64,000 nt of DNA from Zetaproteobacteria bacterium (lineage in GTDB: Bacteria > Pseudomonadota > Zetaproteobacteria > Mariprofundales > Mariprofundaceae): the NCBI GenBank assembly GCA_002753275.1, contig PEAA01000006.1, forward strand, positions 1-64,000, written 5' to 3'. A program made the translations under genes and the position numbers. This document shows positions 7,036-16,002 of this stretch, in pieces; position 1 is the stretch's first letter; each line of letters opens with the position of its first letter. The notes beneath the pieces are model-generated. The model was not told the origin of the DNA. It worked only from the letters and a program-made list of their open reading frames with translations, and ran no database searches.

Positions 7036-9696
7036 TCATGATGATTTCACACCAAAACCAATCCATGGCCACCAAAAGTTGATGGTTACAACAAATAAAG
7101 CAAAAGCGCTCAACATCAAGACAATACCAAAGCGCATCATATCTTTAAGCTGCACATAGCCTGTGCCAAAGACCATCGCATTGGCAGGCGTCCCCATCGG
7201 CAACATAAAGGCAAAACCTGAGACAATACCAATCACCAAAGCCATCGTAATCGGATCAATCCCTGCGATCGTTCCCATCGGGATACCAATCGGCAACATA
7301 ATCGCAACGGCTGCCGCATTACTAATCGATTCCGTCAATAGCATGGTGAGCAAACCAATCAATGCAAGCAGTGCAACGCCGACAATCGCCTCGGGTAAAA
7401 ATGAGTGCGCCACCCACTCCGCTGCACCCGTTTTCTCAAGCGATTTCGCCACCGCAATTGCGCCGCCATACATCAACACCACGCCCCAATCGATATGCGA
7501 TTGAATCTCTTTCCACCCGACAATACGCAAGGCAAACATCGCCACCACAGCAATCAACGCGATACTCGCCAAGCCAAAGGATTCGGCAAAACCGATCCAT
7601 GCCACCATCGTTGCCAACATCAACAGCGCCATGCTCTTGGCACGAATACCCATCAAACCCAATTTCAACCGCCGTTCATCAATACGATGCATCGCCCCTT
7701 GCATATCAATACTGTCATGCGGAACGGAACGCCACAACAGAACTGCAGCCACAGCCAGCACACCCAAAACAATCGGAAAAGCAGCCAAAGTCCACTCAAT
7801 AAATGAGAAGCTCTGCCCCGTCATCTCATCCACAATCGCCAAGGCCAGTGGCCCCCGTGCACCACCCAGAAGTGTCATCACACCACCAATAATTGCACCC
7901 CAAGCCATCGCCAAAAAGATCGCCATCGCATAACGGTTGCCAGGCTTAAGTCCCAAGCCATGGACCACGCTCCACACAATCGGCAATAAGACAGCCGCTA
8001 CCGCATGCTCTGGCATAAAACAAGCCATCATCGCAGGAAGAAAGAGCATGCTCATCAACAACATTCTGGGGGTATTACCAAACCGATCAAAAACAGCCAA
8101 CGCCAAATGCTCCGACAACCCCGATTTCATGATGCCTGCCGCCAAGATGAAGGCTCCCAAAATAAAGAAGACCGCTTTGTTACCAAACAGGGCATACACA
8201 TCCCCCGCCGACATCGCCCCGACAATGGGCAGCAGCGCCATTCCAAACAGCGAGGTCACCGATAGCGGCAACAGTTGTGTCACCCACAACAGTAAGCAGA
8301 GTCCAAAAACGACCAAAGCACGCCAGCCTGCATCCGTCAAACCTTGCGGCGGGGTGATCTGCAACAGAGCCAATGACACAATCGCCAACAGCGCTAAAGC
8401 CATAAACGGCAGGCTCTGCCGAATCAATAGCGACAATGCCCCCCGACTTGTGCGCTGCGCAGCCTCGCCATCATGGGCTTGGTGATGGTCAAATCGATCA
8501 TGATGCAAAATATGTCGGCGCAAACCATCAAACCACGCCTCAACCTTTCGCCCCATTGATGAGGTTGCAAAGCGTTGTTGCAGCGTCGGTTCAACCCCAT
8601 CAAGCACACGGCTCTCCATGGGGGTCAATACACGCCCCATGTCACGCAAACGGTGGGTGGGCAGCCCCGAATCAATCACCAACTCCGATTGTCGCAACAG
8701 AGCCTCTTCAACTTGATCGAGTGTCGGCAACGACTCTCCGCCCAGCCCCGTCCCTGCCAGTGGCCGAAATGGAATCAGTAGCGGAACAATCCCCCCCTCA
8801 ACCATCGCCTTCATTCCCTGCATCGTGGAAGACAACGGCTCCAACCCAACAATCAGATGGCTCACCACCGTACCGGGTCGAAAAACCTTGCGGGCATAAT
8901 GAAGCACTTGCCAAATACGATCTTGACCACCTTGCGCCGCTTTACCTGGGCAAACATTGGCAAAACGGTCTGCATCGGCAATTTCAAGATTGCAGACAAA
9001 GATATCGAGTCCCGAGTCGTAGAGTTCATCAATGATTGATAACCGCGATGGCGCTACCGTCTCAAGGGCAATCTGTTGATGGGGAAGATGCCGGCGAAGC
9101 AGTGCAATCAAGGGAATCAAACGCGACAACCCCACATCATCACCCGGGGCAAAACCATTATAGAGATAAACCGTGTCAATCTCTCGCTCAAGCAGCGCCG
9201 CGCGCACCACCTCAACCAAATCAAGCGGATCATGCATGGGCGGTTCGGCCTCATTCAACATCGAATCATATTGGCAATAGCGACATGCTGAATCGGGCTT
9301 GGCAAAGAAACCACACCCCATAGTTGGGTAGAGCATCAATAGCCGATCATGCAGCGATGAGATATTGCCCATCCGCGCACCACTGCGACTCTTTTTACGA
9401 TAAAACTTGGGGGTTTCAACCAGCGTCACCCGCTCAATTTCACCGGCACACTCAAGGTAAAAACCTTCGGCATCAAAGCGAAGATGATAGGTACTACGCT
9501 CGGTATAGGCTTGACCTACCGGCACCGTACAGAGATGGCCACTGGGAAGACGAATATCAATGACCGATTCCGTCGCATTGGCTTGCGCAATCCAACGCCA
9601 CGACTCAGGGAGACCATCTGGGAGCGCAACCCCGCGACTGACCAACGAAAGTTTGGTACGCCCCGGGTTCACAAAGGGGTGGAGATCAGTGGTCAT
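7036..9696 (-). CDS. Radical SAM domain fused to SLC13/DASS-family anion permease
   Basis: A single 886-residue product joins two unrelated modules. Residues about 1-395 resemble a radical SAM enzyme, with candidate cluster cysteines C128, C138 and C141 in MGCGFFAKPDSACRYCQYD, a CX9CX2C spacing instead of CX3CX2C. A His/Asp-rich linker follows (HHDRFDHHQAHD, about 400-415). Residues about 430-880 form a polytopic membrane domain of the divalent anion:sodium symporter type, with LTESISNAAAVAIMLPIG as a substrate/sodium-loop motif and MPEHAVAAVLLPI in the other half. No stop or frameshift separates the modules. Set between sulfite reductase and cysH, the permease half probably imports sulfate; what the radical SAM half does is unknown. 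Confidence 0.85.
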   Translation of the reverse strand: MTTDLHPFVNPGRTKLSLVSRGVALPDGLPESWRWIAQANATESVIDIRLPSGHLCTVPVGQAYTERSTYHLRFDAEGFYLECAGEIERVTLVETPKFYRKKSRSGARMGNISSLHDRLLMLYPTMGCGFFAKPDSACRYCQYDSMLNEAEPPMHDPLDLVEVVRAALLEREIDTVYLYNGFAPGDDVGLSRLIPLIALLRRHLPHQQIALETVAPSRLSIIDELYDSGLDIFVCNLEIADADRFANVCPGKAAQGGQDRIWQVLHYARKVFRPGTVVSHLIVGLEPLSSTMQGMKAMVEGGIVPLLIPFRPLAGTGLGGESLPTLDQVEEALLRQSELVIDSGLPTHRLRDMGRVLTPMESRVLDGVEPTLQQRFATSSMGRKVEAWFDGLRRHILHHDRFDHHQAHDGEAAQRTSRGALSLLIRQSLPFMALALLAIVSLALLQITPPQGLTDAGWRALVVFGLCLLLWVTQLLPLSVTSLFGMALLPIVGAMSAGDVYALFGNKAVFFILGAFILAAGIMKSGLSEHLALAVFDRFGNTPRMLLMSMLFLPAMMACFMPEHAVAAVLLPIVWSVVHGLGLKPGNRYAMAIFLAMAWGAIIGGVMTLLGGARGPLALAIVDEMTGQSFSFIEWTLAAFPIVLGVLAVAAVLLWRSVPHDSIDMQGAMHRIDERRLKLGLMGIRAKSMALLMLATMVAWIGFAESFGLASIALIAVVAMFALRIVGWKEIQSHIDWGVVLMYGGAIAVAKSLEKTGAAEWVAHSFLPEAIVGVALLALIGLLTMLLTESISNAAAVAIMLPIGIPMGTIAGIDPITMALVIGIVSGFAFMLPMGTPANAMVFGTGYVQLKDMMRFGIVLMLSAFALFVVTINFWWPWIGFGVKSS

Positions 9697-9705
9697 AAAA
9701 CAGAG

Positions 9706-12063
9706 TTATGCGCACTTCTCCACCAAAATCTTCCACTGGTTCTCCGAAATTTTCTCCTGAGCCAACACCTTCTGTCCCTGCTCTTCCAACGAGAGCGGCA
9801 CATTTTTAATCGGCGCACCATCATCGAGAATCACCTGCAATTGACTGCCAACGGACATCGTGGAGAGCTTAATTTTTGTCTTCACAAAATTCATCGGGCA
9901 AGCCACGCCACTCAAATCGAGCACCACAGCCGTCTCGACTTCAGGCGTCGTCATTGCAATGGAAGCTGGGGCTTGTTCAACTTCAACTGTCGCAGCAACA
10001 TATTCAGGCACCGCAGCAAAACGCTTCTCCGCCAGTGCCAACCATGTTGATTGTGCCTCTTTGAACTTCAACACACCTGCCGCAGGCTCCGCCAAATCAA
10101 TGCCCATCATTGCCGACTGAACAGCCTGAAAACCCTGAATCACCAGAGCATCTCCCATCGCATGCCCCATCAACATGCCCAACACCTCGGCATCATTGTC
10201 AGGCGCTTCGCCATATCCCACCAGGAATGCCCGCGCGGTCGAAGTCATTGAACGGCGCAGTGCCGTCAACGCTTCCGACCAGAACATCGCATCGATGTGG
10301 GCTCTGGCGATCAGCAACTCATACTCAGCTTCAGAGATTAACGCATCGGACATGCTCAACACAGCCCCCGCACACTCACCCTTTTTGTTGCCTTTGGTGT
10401 TAAACGCTTCGTTCTCACTCCAATCGTAGATCAACCCTTCAACTTCACCTTCATCCGCTTTAAAGGGGGCTAAAATGGTTGAAATTTCATCTTTACCCAC
10501 GCGTGTTACCCAAGCGTGCATCGTCTCCGCATCACTGAACCGTTGCGACTTATAGGCTTGCAATACTGCGATACCCGCTTCCGGAGCCGATTTTGCTGGC
10601 ACAGGATCCGTTGCATAAGCAAACGCTTGCCCCGCCACGCCCGAGCCACCCAAATGAAGTTGATAGTGCGGCACAGCCTGCCCCGCCACTTTCTTCGCCA
10701 TGCCATGAAAACCCAAATCAGCAATATGGTGACGACCGCAAGAGTGCTGGCACCCTGAAGCTTTAACTGTGAGTCCCGCCAAGGTCGGGTCCGCTTTTAA
10801 ATCGATCATCAACGGCTGCATCGCCGCAGCCAAACCACGGCTTGAGGTAATCCCCAATCGACAAGTTTCAGTGCCTGGGCAGGCGACAATATCCGAGATG
10901 CCGCGTGCATAAGAGGTTTGCAAATCGGCATGCGCAAGCATTTCAAGCACCACTTCAACCTTATCTTCATCGACCCCGGCAATCACCATCCCCTGTTCGG
11001 TCGTGACACGAAGATCTTTGCTGCCACCCAAGCGGGCTGCTTGCGCCACCGCACGACACTGCAAGGGGGTTAAGTCCCCACGGAACAGGTTAATCAAAAT
11101 AGCCCGTTGGCCATCGTGCTGCACCACCACACCAGAATCATCATAGGGTGCTCCCGTGGTCGTTGGCGCACGCCACTTCGCACCCAACGCCTCGGGTTGA
11201 TGTGTTCCGTCAATCACCGCGCGCTGTTTACGATACTCTTCAATAAAACCTTCAGCACCAAGTGTTTGCATCACATACTTCATGCGCGCCCGTGCTCGCC
11301 GTTTACGATCAGAGAACTTGAAGTGAATACGCATCAACGCCTCACCGACCAGTAAAATATCTGCTTCAGGCACAAATGATTCCAACAAGATCGCAGGGAT
11401 CGGTTGCGATGAAAGACCGCCAGCAGCCCAGACCTCAAAACCCACCGCACCATTTTCTGTTTTGGCAATAAAGCCAATATCATGCATGCCACTCATGCCA
11501 CAATCGGTTGCACATGCAGAGAAGGTCACCTTAAATTTTCGTGGAAATTGCTGCGCCAGAGGATGGCGTAAAAAAAACTCCGTAAAGCGTTGGGCATGTT
11601 GATTAACATCGACAAGTTCTGACGGACAACGCCCAGACAAAAAGCAAGAGGTCACATTGCGCACCGTGTTGCCACACGCTTCACGCGTAGTGAGCCCGAC
11701 CGCATCCAGACGGCGCAGAAAAGGCACCACATCATTCAAAGCGACAAAATTGGCTTGAATATCTTGCCGTGTCGTCACATGGGCAAACTTATGTGGCGGT
11801 GTCGTCAAAGTACCATCAGTCGGCATCTGCCCCGCATAGGCTTCAACACAGTCTCCAATCACATCCAACTGATCGGGCGTAAGCAAACCTCCGGGAAGCT
11901 TGACCCGCAGCATCTGCACACCCTCTTGCCGTTGACCATAAACGCCCATCTGCAAACGAAACGGGGTAAAGCGCTCTTCCGCCATACGCCCATCACAAAA
12001 GGCTTGATAGCCAGCTTCAAATTCATCCACATCTGCGGTTTGTGAAAAGGTAAACTCTCTCAT
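9706..12063 (-). CDS. Siroheme [4Fe-4S] sulfite reductase with C-terminal TusA domain
   Basis: Residues about 1-540 are a ferredoxin-type nitrite/sulfite reductase: the N-terminal half contains ACGNTVRNVTSC, and the siroheme/cluster cysteines are in CPGTETC (CX5C) and CQHSC (CX3C). About 130 helical residues of uncertain identity follow. Residues about 715-785 are a TusA domain with ACPMNFVKTKI. The total of 785 residues is long for the family because of this tail. No CysJ flavoprotein gene is nearby, so a ferredoxin donor is likely. Given the operon, sulfite is the expected substrate rather than nitrite. The fused TusA could take sulfide as persulfide directly from the active site. It is the first gene of the sulfate operon. 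Confidence 0.9.
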   Translation of the reverse strand: MREFTFSQTADVDEFEAGYQAFCDGRMAEERFTPFRLQMGVYGQRQEGVQMLRVKLPGGLLTPDQLDVIGDCVEAYAGQMPTDGTLTTPPHKFAHVTTRQDIQANFVALNDVVPFLRRLDAVGLTTREACGNTVRNVTSCFLSGRCPSELVDVNQHAQRFTEFFLRHPLAQQFPRKFKVTFSACATDCGMSGMHDIGFIAKTENGAVGFEVWAAGGLSSQPIPAILLESFVPEADILLVGEALMRIHFKFSDRKRRARARMKYVMQTLGAEGFIEEYRKQRAVIDGTHQPEALGAKWRAPTTTGAPYDDSGVVVQHDGQRAILINLFRGDLTPLQCRAVAQAARLGGSKDLRVTTEQGMVIAGVDEDKVEVVLEMLAHADLQTSYARGISDIVACPGTETCRLGITSSRGLAAAMQPLMIDLKADPTLAGLTVKASGCQHSCGRHHIADLGFHGMAKKVAGQAVPHYQLHLGGSGVAGQAFAYATDPVPAKSAPEAGIAVLQAYKSQRFSDAETMHAWVTRVGKDEISTILAPFKADEGEVEGLIYDWSENEAFNTKGNKKGECAGAVLSMSDALISEAEYELLIARAHIDAMFWSEALTALRRSMTSTARAFLVGYGEAPDNDAEVLGMLMGHAMGDALVIQGFQAVQSAMMGIDLAEPAAGVLKFKEAQSTWLALAEKRFAAVPEYVAATVEVEQAPASIAMTTPEVETAVVLDLSGVACPMNFVKTKIKLSTMSVGSQLQVILDDGAPIKNVPLSLEEQGQKVLAQEKISENQWKILVEKCA

Positions 12064-12110
12064 CTTGATGCTCCATTGTGTGGCTCTCTACTAAAAAGTA
12101 CGCCCATACA

Positions 12111-12124
12111 TTTAATACATTAAA
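12111..12124. promoter_or_regulatory. Palindrome upstream of the sulfate assimilation operon
   Basis: TTTAATACATTAAA has perfect 6-nt arms around a 2-nt centre, about 50 nt upstream of the sulfite reductase start in a 120-nt intergenic region that must hold the operon promoter. It may be an operator. I could not recognise a convincing -35/-10 pair or a known regulator site. Confidence 0.3.
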
Positions 12125-12183
12125 TCGTGAAATCTAAGAGACCCATCGCCCCTAGAAGTACAACTCTGAGGTTCAATTAAGCC

Positions 12184-13008
12184 TTAATGTTGTCCAAATT
12201 TGATTTCACACGCCTGTTCATAAGTGATCAAATCGGTAATTGTAGGTTGATCTCCACACAACGGACAACCGGGATCACGACGAAGTTTCAACTTCTTCCA
12301 CTCCATACGCAGGGCATCAAAAGTCATTAAACGGCCCGACAACGATTCACCAACACCCAGCAACTCTTTCACCGCTTCAACGGCTTGAATGGTCCCCACC
12401 GCTCCGGCAAGCGCACCCAAGATGCCCGCTTCTGAACATGAAGGAACAAGCCCTGCTGGCGGCGGCTCAGGGTAGAGACAGCGGTAACATGGGCCATCTT
12501 TATGCACATGCGGTTTATAGGTAGCGACCTGCCCCTCAAAACGGAACATCGCGCCTGAAATCAACGGTTTCTTCTCAAAATAACAGGCATCGTTGACCAA
12601 AAAACGGGTGGGGAAATTATCACAACCATCGATAATCAGATCATATTCACGAATGATCTCTCGAATATTCTCTTCATTAACAAAGTAGTTGTAGGTATTC
12701 ACCTGCACATCGGGATTCAATGCCTGCATCGTCTGTTTGGCAGACTCAACCTTTGGCATTCCGACGCGTGATTGATTATGAATAATTTGGCGCTGCAAAT
12801 TGGATAGATCGACAACATCAGCATCGGCAATGCCAATGGTTCCAACACCTGCGGCTGCCAAGTAATACGCCACCGGAGAGCCAAGCCCACCAGCACCGAT
12901 CATAAAGACTTTCGATTCAAGCAATTTGCTTTGACCTTCGGCCCCCACTTCGGGCAAAATAATGTGACGCGAATAGCGTTCGATCTGTTCTTCTGTAAAA
13001 TCAATCAT
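12184..13008 (-). CDS. moeB: MoeB/ThiF-family E1-like adenylyltransferase
   Basis: The 274-residue protein has the nucleotide motif GAGGLGSPVAYYLAAAG (about residues 37-53), the catalytic-loop context YDLIIDGCDNFPTR, and zinc cysteines in CYRCLYPEPP and CPLCGDQP. Members adenylate the C-terminal Gly-Gly of small ubiquitin-like sulfur carriers so that sulfur can be loaded as a thiocarboxylate. It is the last gene of the operon that also encodes such a carrier and cysteine synthase. It therefore more likely activates that carrier than MoaD for molybdopterin. There is no C-terminal rhodanese domain. The 79-nt gap to cysK is larger than other gaps in this operon. Confidence 0.9.
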   Translation of the reverse strand: MIDFTEEQIERYSRHIILPEVGAEGQSKLLESKVFMIGAGGLGSPVAYYLAAAGVGTIGIADADVVDLSNLQRQIIHNQSRVGMPKVESAKQTMQALNPDVQVNTYNYFVNEENIREIIREYDLIIDGCDNFPTRFLVNDACYFEKKPLISGAMFRFEGQVATYKPHVHKDGPCYRCLYPEPPPAGLVPSCSEAGILGALAGAVGTIQAVEAVKELLGVGESLSGRLMTFDALRMEWKKLKLRRDPGCPLCGDQPTITDLITYEQACEIKFGQH

Positions 13009-13087
13009 TGGAGAATCCTTTTAACATCCACTTTCATAAGAAATTAGTGATAAAACTGCGCTGATACGATGATATCAAGCGATGCGT

Positions 13088-14020
13088 TTACGCTTCAACA
13101 CCTTTAAATAAATCCGTCGACATATACCGCTCCGCCATCGATGGCACCATCACCACGATTCGTTTACCCGCCATCTCTTCACGCGCAGCGATACGCAGCG
13201 CAGCAGCAACCGCTGCACCTGATGAAATTCCACCAGGAATGCCCTCTTCATTGGCAAGGCGACGCGCCGTTGCAAAGGCGTCGTCATTACTGATGCACTC
13301 CACACCATCCAAAATCGCCACATTCAAATTGCCAGGAATAAATCCAGCACCAATCCCTTGAATCTTATGCGGGCTTGGCTTGCCCCCTGAAATCACCGGA
13401 GAATCGGCAGGCTCAACGGCAAAGGCTTTAAAATCGGGGTTGCGTGATTTGAGAACTTCCGCGATCCCTGTAATCGTTCCGCCCGTACCCACACCCGCGA
13501 CGATGACATCCACATTCCCATCACAATCAGACCAAATTTCTTCGGCGGTGGTTTCACGATGAACCTGAGGGTTGGAAGGATTTTCAAACTGCTGTGGCAT
13601 ATAAGCGCCATCAATGGTGGCAACAATCTCTGTCGCTTTGGCAATCGCCCCTTTCATGCCAAGTTCTGCGGGCGTTAATACCAGCTCGGCACCCAACAGT
13701 TGCAACAATTTCCGCCGCTCCATGCTCATCGACTCTGGCATCGTCAATAGACAACGGTACCCCTTAGAACGCGCAACAAACGCCAACGCAATGCCCGTAT
13801 TCCCTGAAGTGGGCTCAACAATCATCCCCCCAGGTTTTAACAATCCATCACGCTCAGCCGCTTCAACCATTGCCCGACCAATGCGGTCTTTGACAGAGTT
13901 GAGCGGATTAAAAAATTCCAACTTCAACAATATCTCTGCATGCAGCCCGTGCGACATCCGCTGCATCCGTACCAGAGGAGTATGGCCTATCGTATCTACC
14001 GGACTGTTATAAATTGGCAT
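13088..14020 (-). CDS. cysK: Cysteine synthase (PLP beta-family, CysK/CysM type)
   Basis: The 310-residue PLP enzyme has the Schiff-base lysine in [11 protein letters not shown] (about residue 44), the substrate loop [13 protein letters not shown], and the phosphate-binding [10 protein letters not shown]. It adds sulfide or a protein thiocarboxylate to O-acetylserine or O-phosphoserine. Its place between the NIL/sulfur-carrier genes and moeB resembles the mec-cysO-cysM arrangement, so a thiocarboxylate donor is plausible. The ATG is preceded by GAGGGG and lies 5 nt after the NIL gene stop. Confidence 0.93.
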   Translation of the reverse strand: MPIYNSPVDTIGHTPLVRMQRMSHGLHAEILLKLEFFNPLNSVKDRIGRAMVEAAERDGLLKPGGMIVEPTSGNTGIALAFVARSKGYRCLLTMPESMSMERRKLLQLLGAELVLTPAELGMKGAIAKATEIVATIDGAYMPQQFENPSNPQVHRETTAEEIWSDCDGNVDVIVAGVGTGGTITGIAEVLKSRNPDFKAFAVEPADSPVISGGKPSPHKIQGIGAGFIPGNLNVAILDGVECISNDDAFATARRLANEEGIPGGISSGAAVAAALRIAAREEMAGKRIVVMVPSMAERYMSTDLFKGVEA

Positions 14021-14025
14021 ACTGT

Positions 14026-14268
14026 TTACCCCTCAACCACATTTTGTTCGATCGGCTCAACATGCACACCCTCTTGGGCATCCAGCCACTGAATCGCCTT
14101 TTCAACCACATCTTGGTCGCCCTCAATCTCAAGACCCACCAATCCCATTCCCTCACGCACCTCAGCGGTACGGATATTGGTCATCACCTCAAATTCTTTG
14201 GCCAAGCGCCAAATAATAGGCTCTGTGACAGTTTGTTGATTAAAGTTTAAATATACGCGTATTTTCAT
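14026..14268 (-). CDS. Small NIL-domain protein
   Basis: From ATG 14268 (GGGAG six bases upstream) the product is 80 residues: [36 protein letters not shown]. This is a stand-alone NIL domain, a ferredoxin-like fold found at the C-terminus of methionine transporter ATPases, where it binds methionine. Stand-alone copies recur beside MoaD-like carriers and threonine synthases. In this SAM-riboswitch operon it could be a ligand sensor or an accessory of the sulfur carrier. An in-frame start at 14292 exists but has a poorer ribosome site. Confidence 0.85.
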   Translation of the reverse strand: MKIRVYLNFNQQTVTEPIIWRLAKEFEVMTNIRTAEVREGMGLVGLEIEGDQDVVEKAIQWLDAQEGVHVEPIEQNVVEG

Positions 14269-14312
14269 CGTGACTCCCAAGCCATAGGGCAAACATTGCT
14301 GTCAAAAAGATA

Positions 14313-14591
14313 TTACAAACCACCCGCGATTGCTGGAACGATTGAAACCTCGTCCCCTGCATTCAATGCCGTTTCACGCCCACTTAAAAAACGCACATCT
14401 TCATCGTTCACATAAACATTCACAAAACGGCGAATTTCGCCGGCATCATCACACAAACGCTCTTTAAGCCCTGGATGCGCTGCTTCCAGATTATCAATCA
14501 AAGCACCAATGGTTGCCCCTTCAATCGTCACTTCATCAGCACCGCCGGTTAATTTACGCAACGGCGTAGGAATACGAACTTGTACACTCAT
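14313..14591 (-). CDS. MoaD/ThiS-type ubiquitin-like sulfur carrier (CysO/HcyS-like)
   Basis: The 92-residue beta-grasp protein begins [17 protein letters not shown] and ends [13 protein letters not shown]. Family members are adenylated and thiocarboxylated at a C-terminal Gly-Gly; here one Leu follows the GG. In the Wolinella HcyS and related systems an extra C-terminal residue must be removed by a JAMM-type protease before activation, so a processing step is expected. No such protease gene is in view. The neighbouring moeB and cysK supply the E1 and a plausible acceptor enzyme. The strong GAGGAGAG site fixes the ATG. Confidence 0.88.
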   Translation of the reverse strand: MSVQVRIPTPLRKLTGGADEVTIEGATIGALIDNLEAAHPGLKERLCDDAGEIRRFVNVYVNDEDVRFLSGRETALNAGDEVSIVPAIAGGL

Positions 14592-14618
14592 CTCTCTCTC
14601 CTCGACTTGAATTTAAAA

Positions 14619-15872
14619 TCAATCTTTATTTAATACGCCATCAGCCGCAGCCAACAGATCAAACTCTTTCAGACTAGCCGCAATGATGCGCGGTTTTTCA
14701 ATGGCATCGACAACCGCCTCTTGTGTTTTCAAGCCATTGCCAGTGATACACAAAACAATCGACTCATCCCGTGGCAACTTGCCTGATTCGATCATCTTCA
14801 TCGCACAACCCAAGGTCACACCACCAGCCGTCTCGGCAAAAATACCTTCCGTCTCGGCAAGAAGTTTCATCGCAGCAATCACTTCAGCATCAGAGATATC
14901 TTCTGCAAAACCGCCTGAATCACGAATGACACGGTTGGCATAAAATCCATCAGCGGGATTACCAATCGCCAAGGACTTGGCAATGGTATCGGCATGAACA
15001 GGGTGAATCATATCGGTACCATCTTTGACCGATTTAGAGATCGGTGAACAGCCTGTTGCCTGTGCGCCATACACCGCTGTACCAGCATCTTCAATCAAAC
15101 CAAGCTTGATAAACTCTTTAATCGATTTATCGACTTTAGTACAGAGTGAACCCGAAGCCATCGGTACCACGATATGTTTGGGTGCTTTCCAACCGAGTTG
15201 CTCCATCACTTCATACCCCAACGATTTGGAGCCTTCCGCATAAAAAGGACGCACATTCACATTGACAAAGGCCCAGCCATATTTACCGGCCACTTCGGAG
15301 CAAAGACGATTCACATCATCATATTTCCCTTGAATGCCAATAATTTTCGTACCAAAAATACCAGCACCAAGAACCTTGCCCTGCTCAAGATCGTGGGGAA
15401 TAAAGACATAAGATTCTAAGCCTGCCGCAGCTGCATTGGCCGCCACAGAACCTGCAAGATTGCCCGTTGAAGCACATGCAACGGTGGTAAAACCAAACTC
15501 AACTGCTTTCGAGAGTGCCACAGAAACGACGCGATCTTTGAATGAGAGGGTCGGGTAACATACCGAATCATTTTTAATATAAAGTTCGGAGACGCCTAAA
15601 ACCTTCTCAAGATTTTTGGCACGCACAAGCGGCGTAAATCCATTTTGCGCACCTACGCTTGGCTCGCCATCAATAGGCAGAAGCTCTTTGTAACGCCACA
15701 TGTTTTGCCGACGCGATTCGATCAATTCACGGGTAAACTTACCTTGCAGCTTGTCATAATCATAAACAACTTCCAGCGGCCCAAAACAAAACTCACACAC
15801 ATGCGTTGGTTCAATCGCATACTCCTGACCACACTCACGGCACTTTAATGCTCGAACAATCGTTTCACTCAT
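14619..15872 (-). CDS. thrC: Threonine synthase-like PLP enzyme with N-terminal zinc ribbon
   Basis: The protein from ATG 15872 (AAGGGG upstream) is 417 residues. It has an N-terminal zinc ribbon (CRECG at 11-15, CEFC at 26-29), the PLP lysine in LSFKDRVVS, and the family motif ACASTGNLAGSVAA. Annotated members convert O-phosphohomoserine to threonine. As first gene behind a SAM-I riboswitch and followed by a thiocarboxylate system, it may instead sit at the homoserine branch between threonine and methionine, or make a sulfur-containing product. That is inference. A TTG start 21 nt upstream is less likely. Confidence 0.88.
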   Translation of the reverse strand: MSETIVRALKCRECGQEYAIEPTHVCEFCFGPLEVVYDYDKLQGKFTRELIESRRQNMWRYKELLPIDGEPSVGAQNGFTPLVRAKNLEKVLGVSELYIKNDSVCYPTLSFKDRVVSVALSKAVEFGFTTVACASTGNLAGSVAANAAAAGLESYVFIPHDLEQGKVLGAGIFGTKIIGIQGKYDDVNRLCSEVAGKYGWAFVNVNVRPFYAEGSKSLGYEVMEQLGWKAPKHIVVPMASGSLCTKVDKSIKEFIKLGLIEDAGTAVYGAQATGCSPISKSVKDGTDMIHPVHADTIAKSLAIGNPADGFYANRVIRDSGGFAEDISDAEVIAAMKLLAETEGIFAETAGGVTLGCAMKMIESGKLPRDESIVLCITGNGLKTQEAVVDAIEKPRIIAASLKEFDLLAAADGVLNKD

Positions 15873-15929
15873 GGTAATCAACCCCTTTTTCAATCCATAA
15901 ACAGATATGGATCCGCATCAATTTCAGGC

Positions 15930-15964
15930 AAAAAAAAACCTCCGTAGCAATGGCATACGAAGGT
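15930..15964 (-). terminator. Intrinsic terminator of the SAM riboswitch (expression platform)
   Basis: On the minus strand ACCTTCGTA (15964-15956) pairs with TACGGAGGT (15946-15938) around a 9-nt loop, followed directly by a run of T. Just upstream, GGTTGTTTA after the aptamer is complementary to TAAACAACC, which overlaps the 5' arm of this stem and forms a competing antiterminator. SAM binding would release the terminator and switch thrC and its operon off. Confidence 0.9.
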
Positions 15965-16002
15965 TGTTTAGAAAAAGAGTGTGTTACACTTGCTTAAACA
16001 AC

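Noticed and set aside
8436-9035. 199-codon plus-strand frame opposite the fusion gene
   Set aside because: Composition (many Pro, His, Gln, Ser) and lack of family motifs mark it as the antisense shadow of the radical SAM-permease gene.
7036-9696. Two separate genes rather than a radical SAM-permease fusion
   Set aside because: The frame is continuous, with no stop and no internal start preceded by a good ribosome site near codon 400-430 noticed. The fusion call stands, subject to sequencing accuracy.
9706-12063. Nitrite reductase rather than sulfite reductase
   Set aside because: The two are similar in sequence, but the operon is wholly devoted to sulfate assimilation and no nitrate genes are present.
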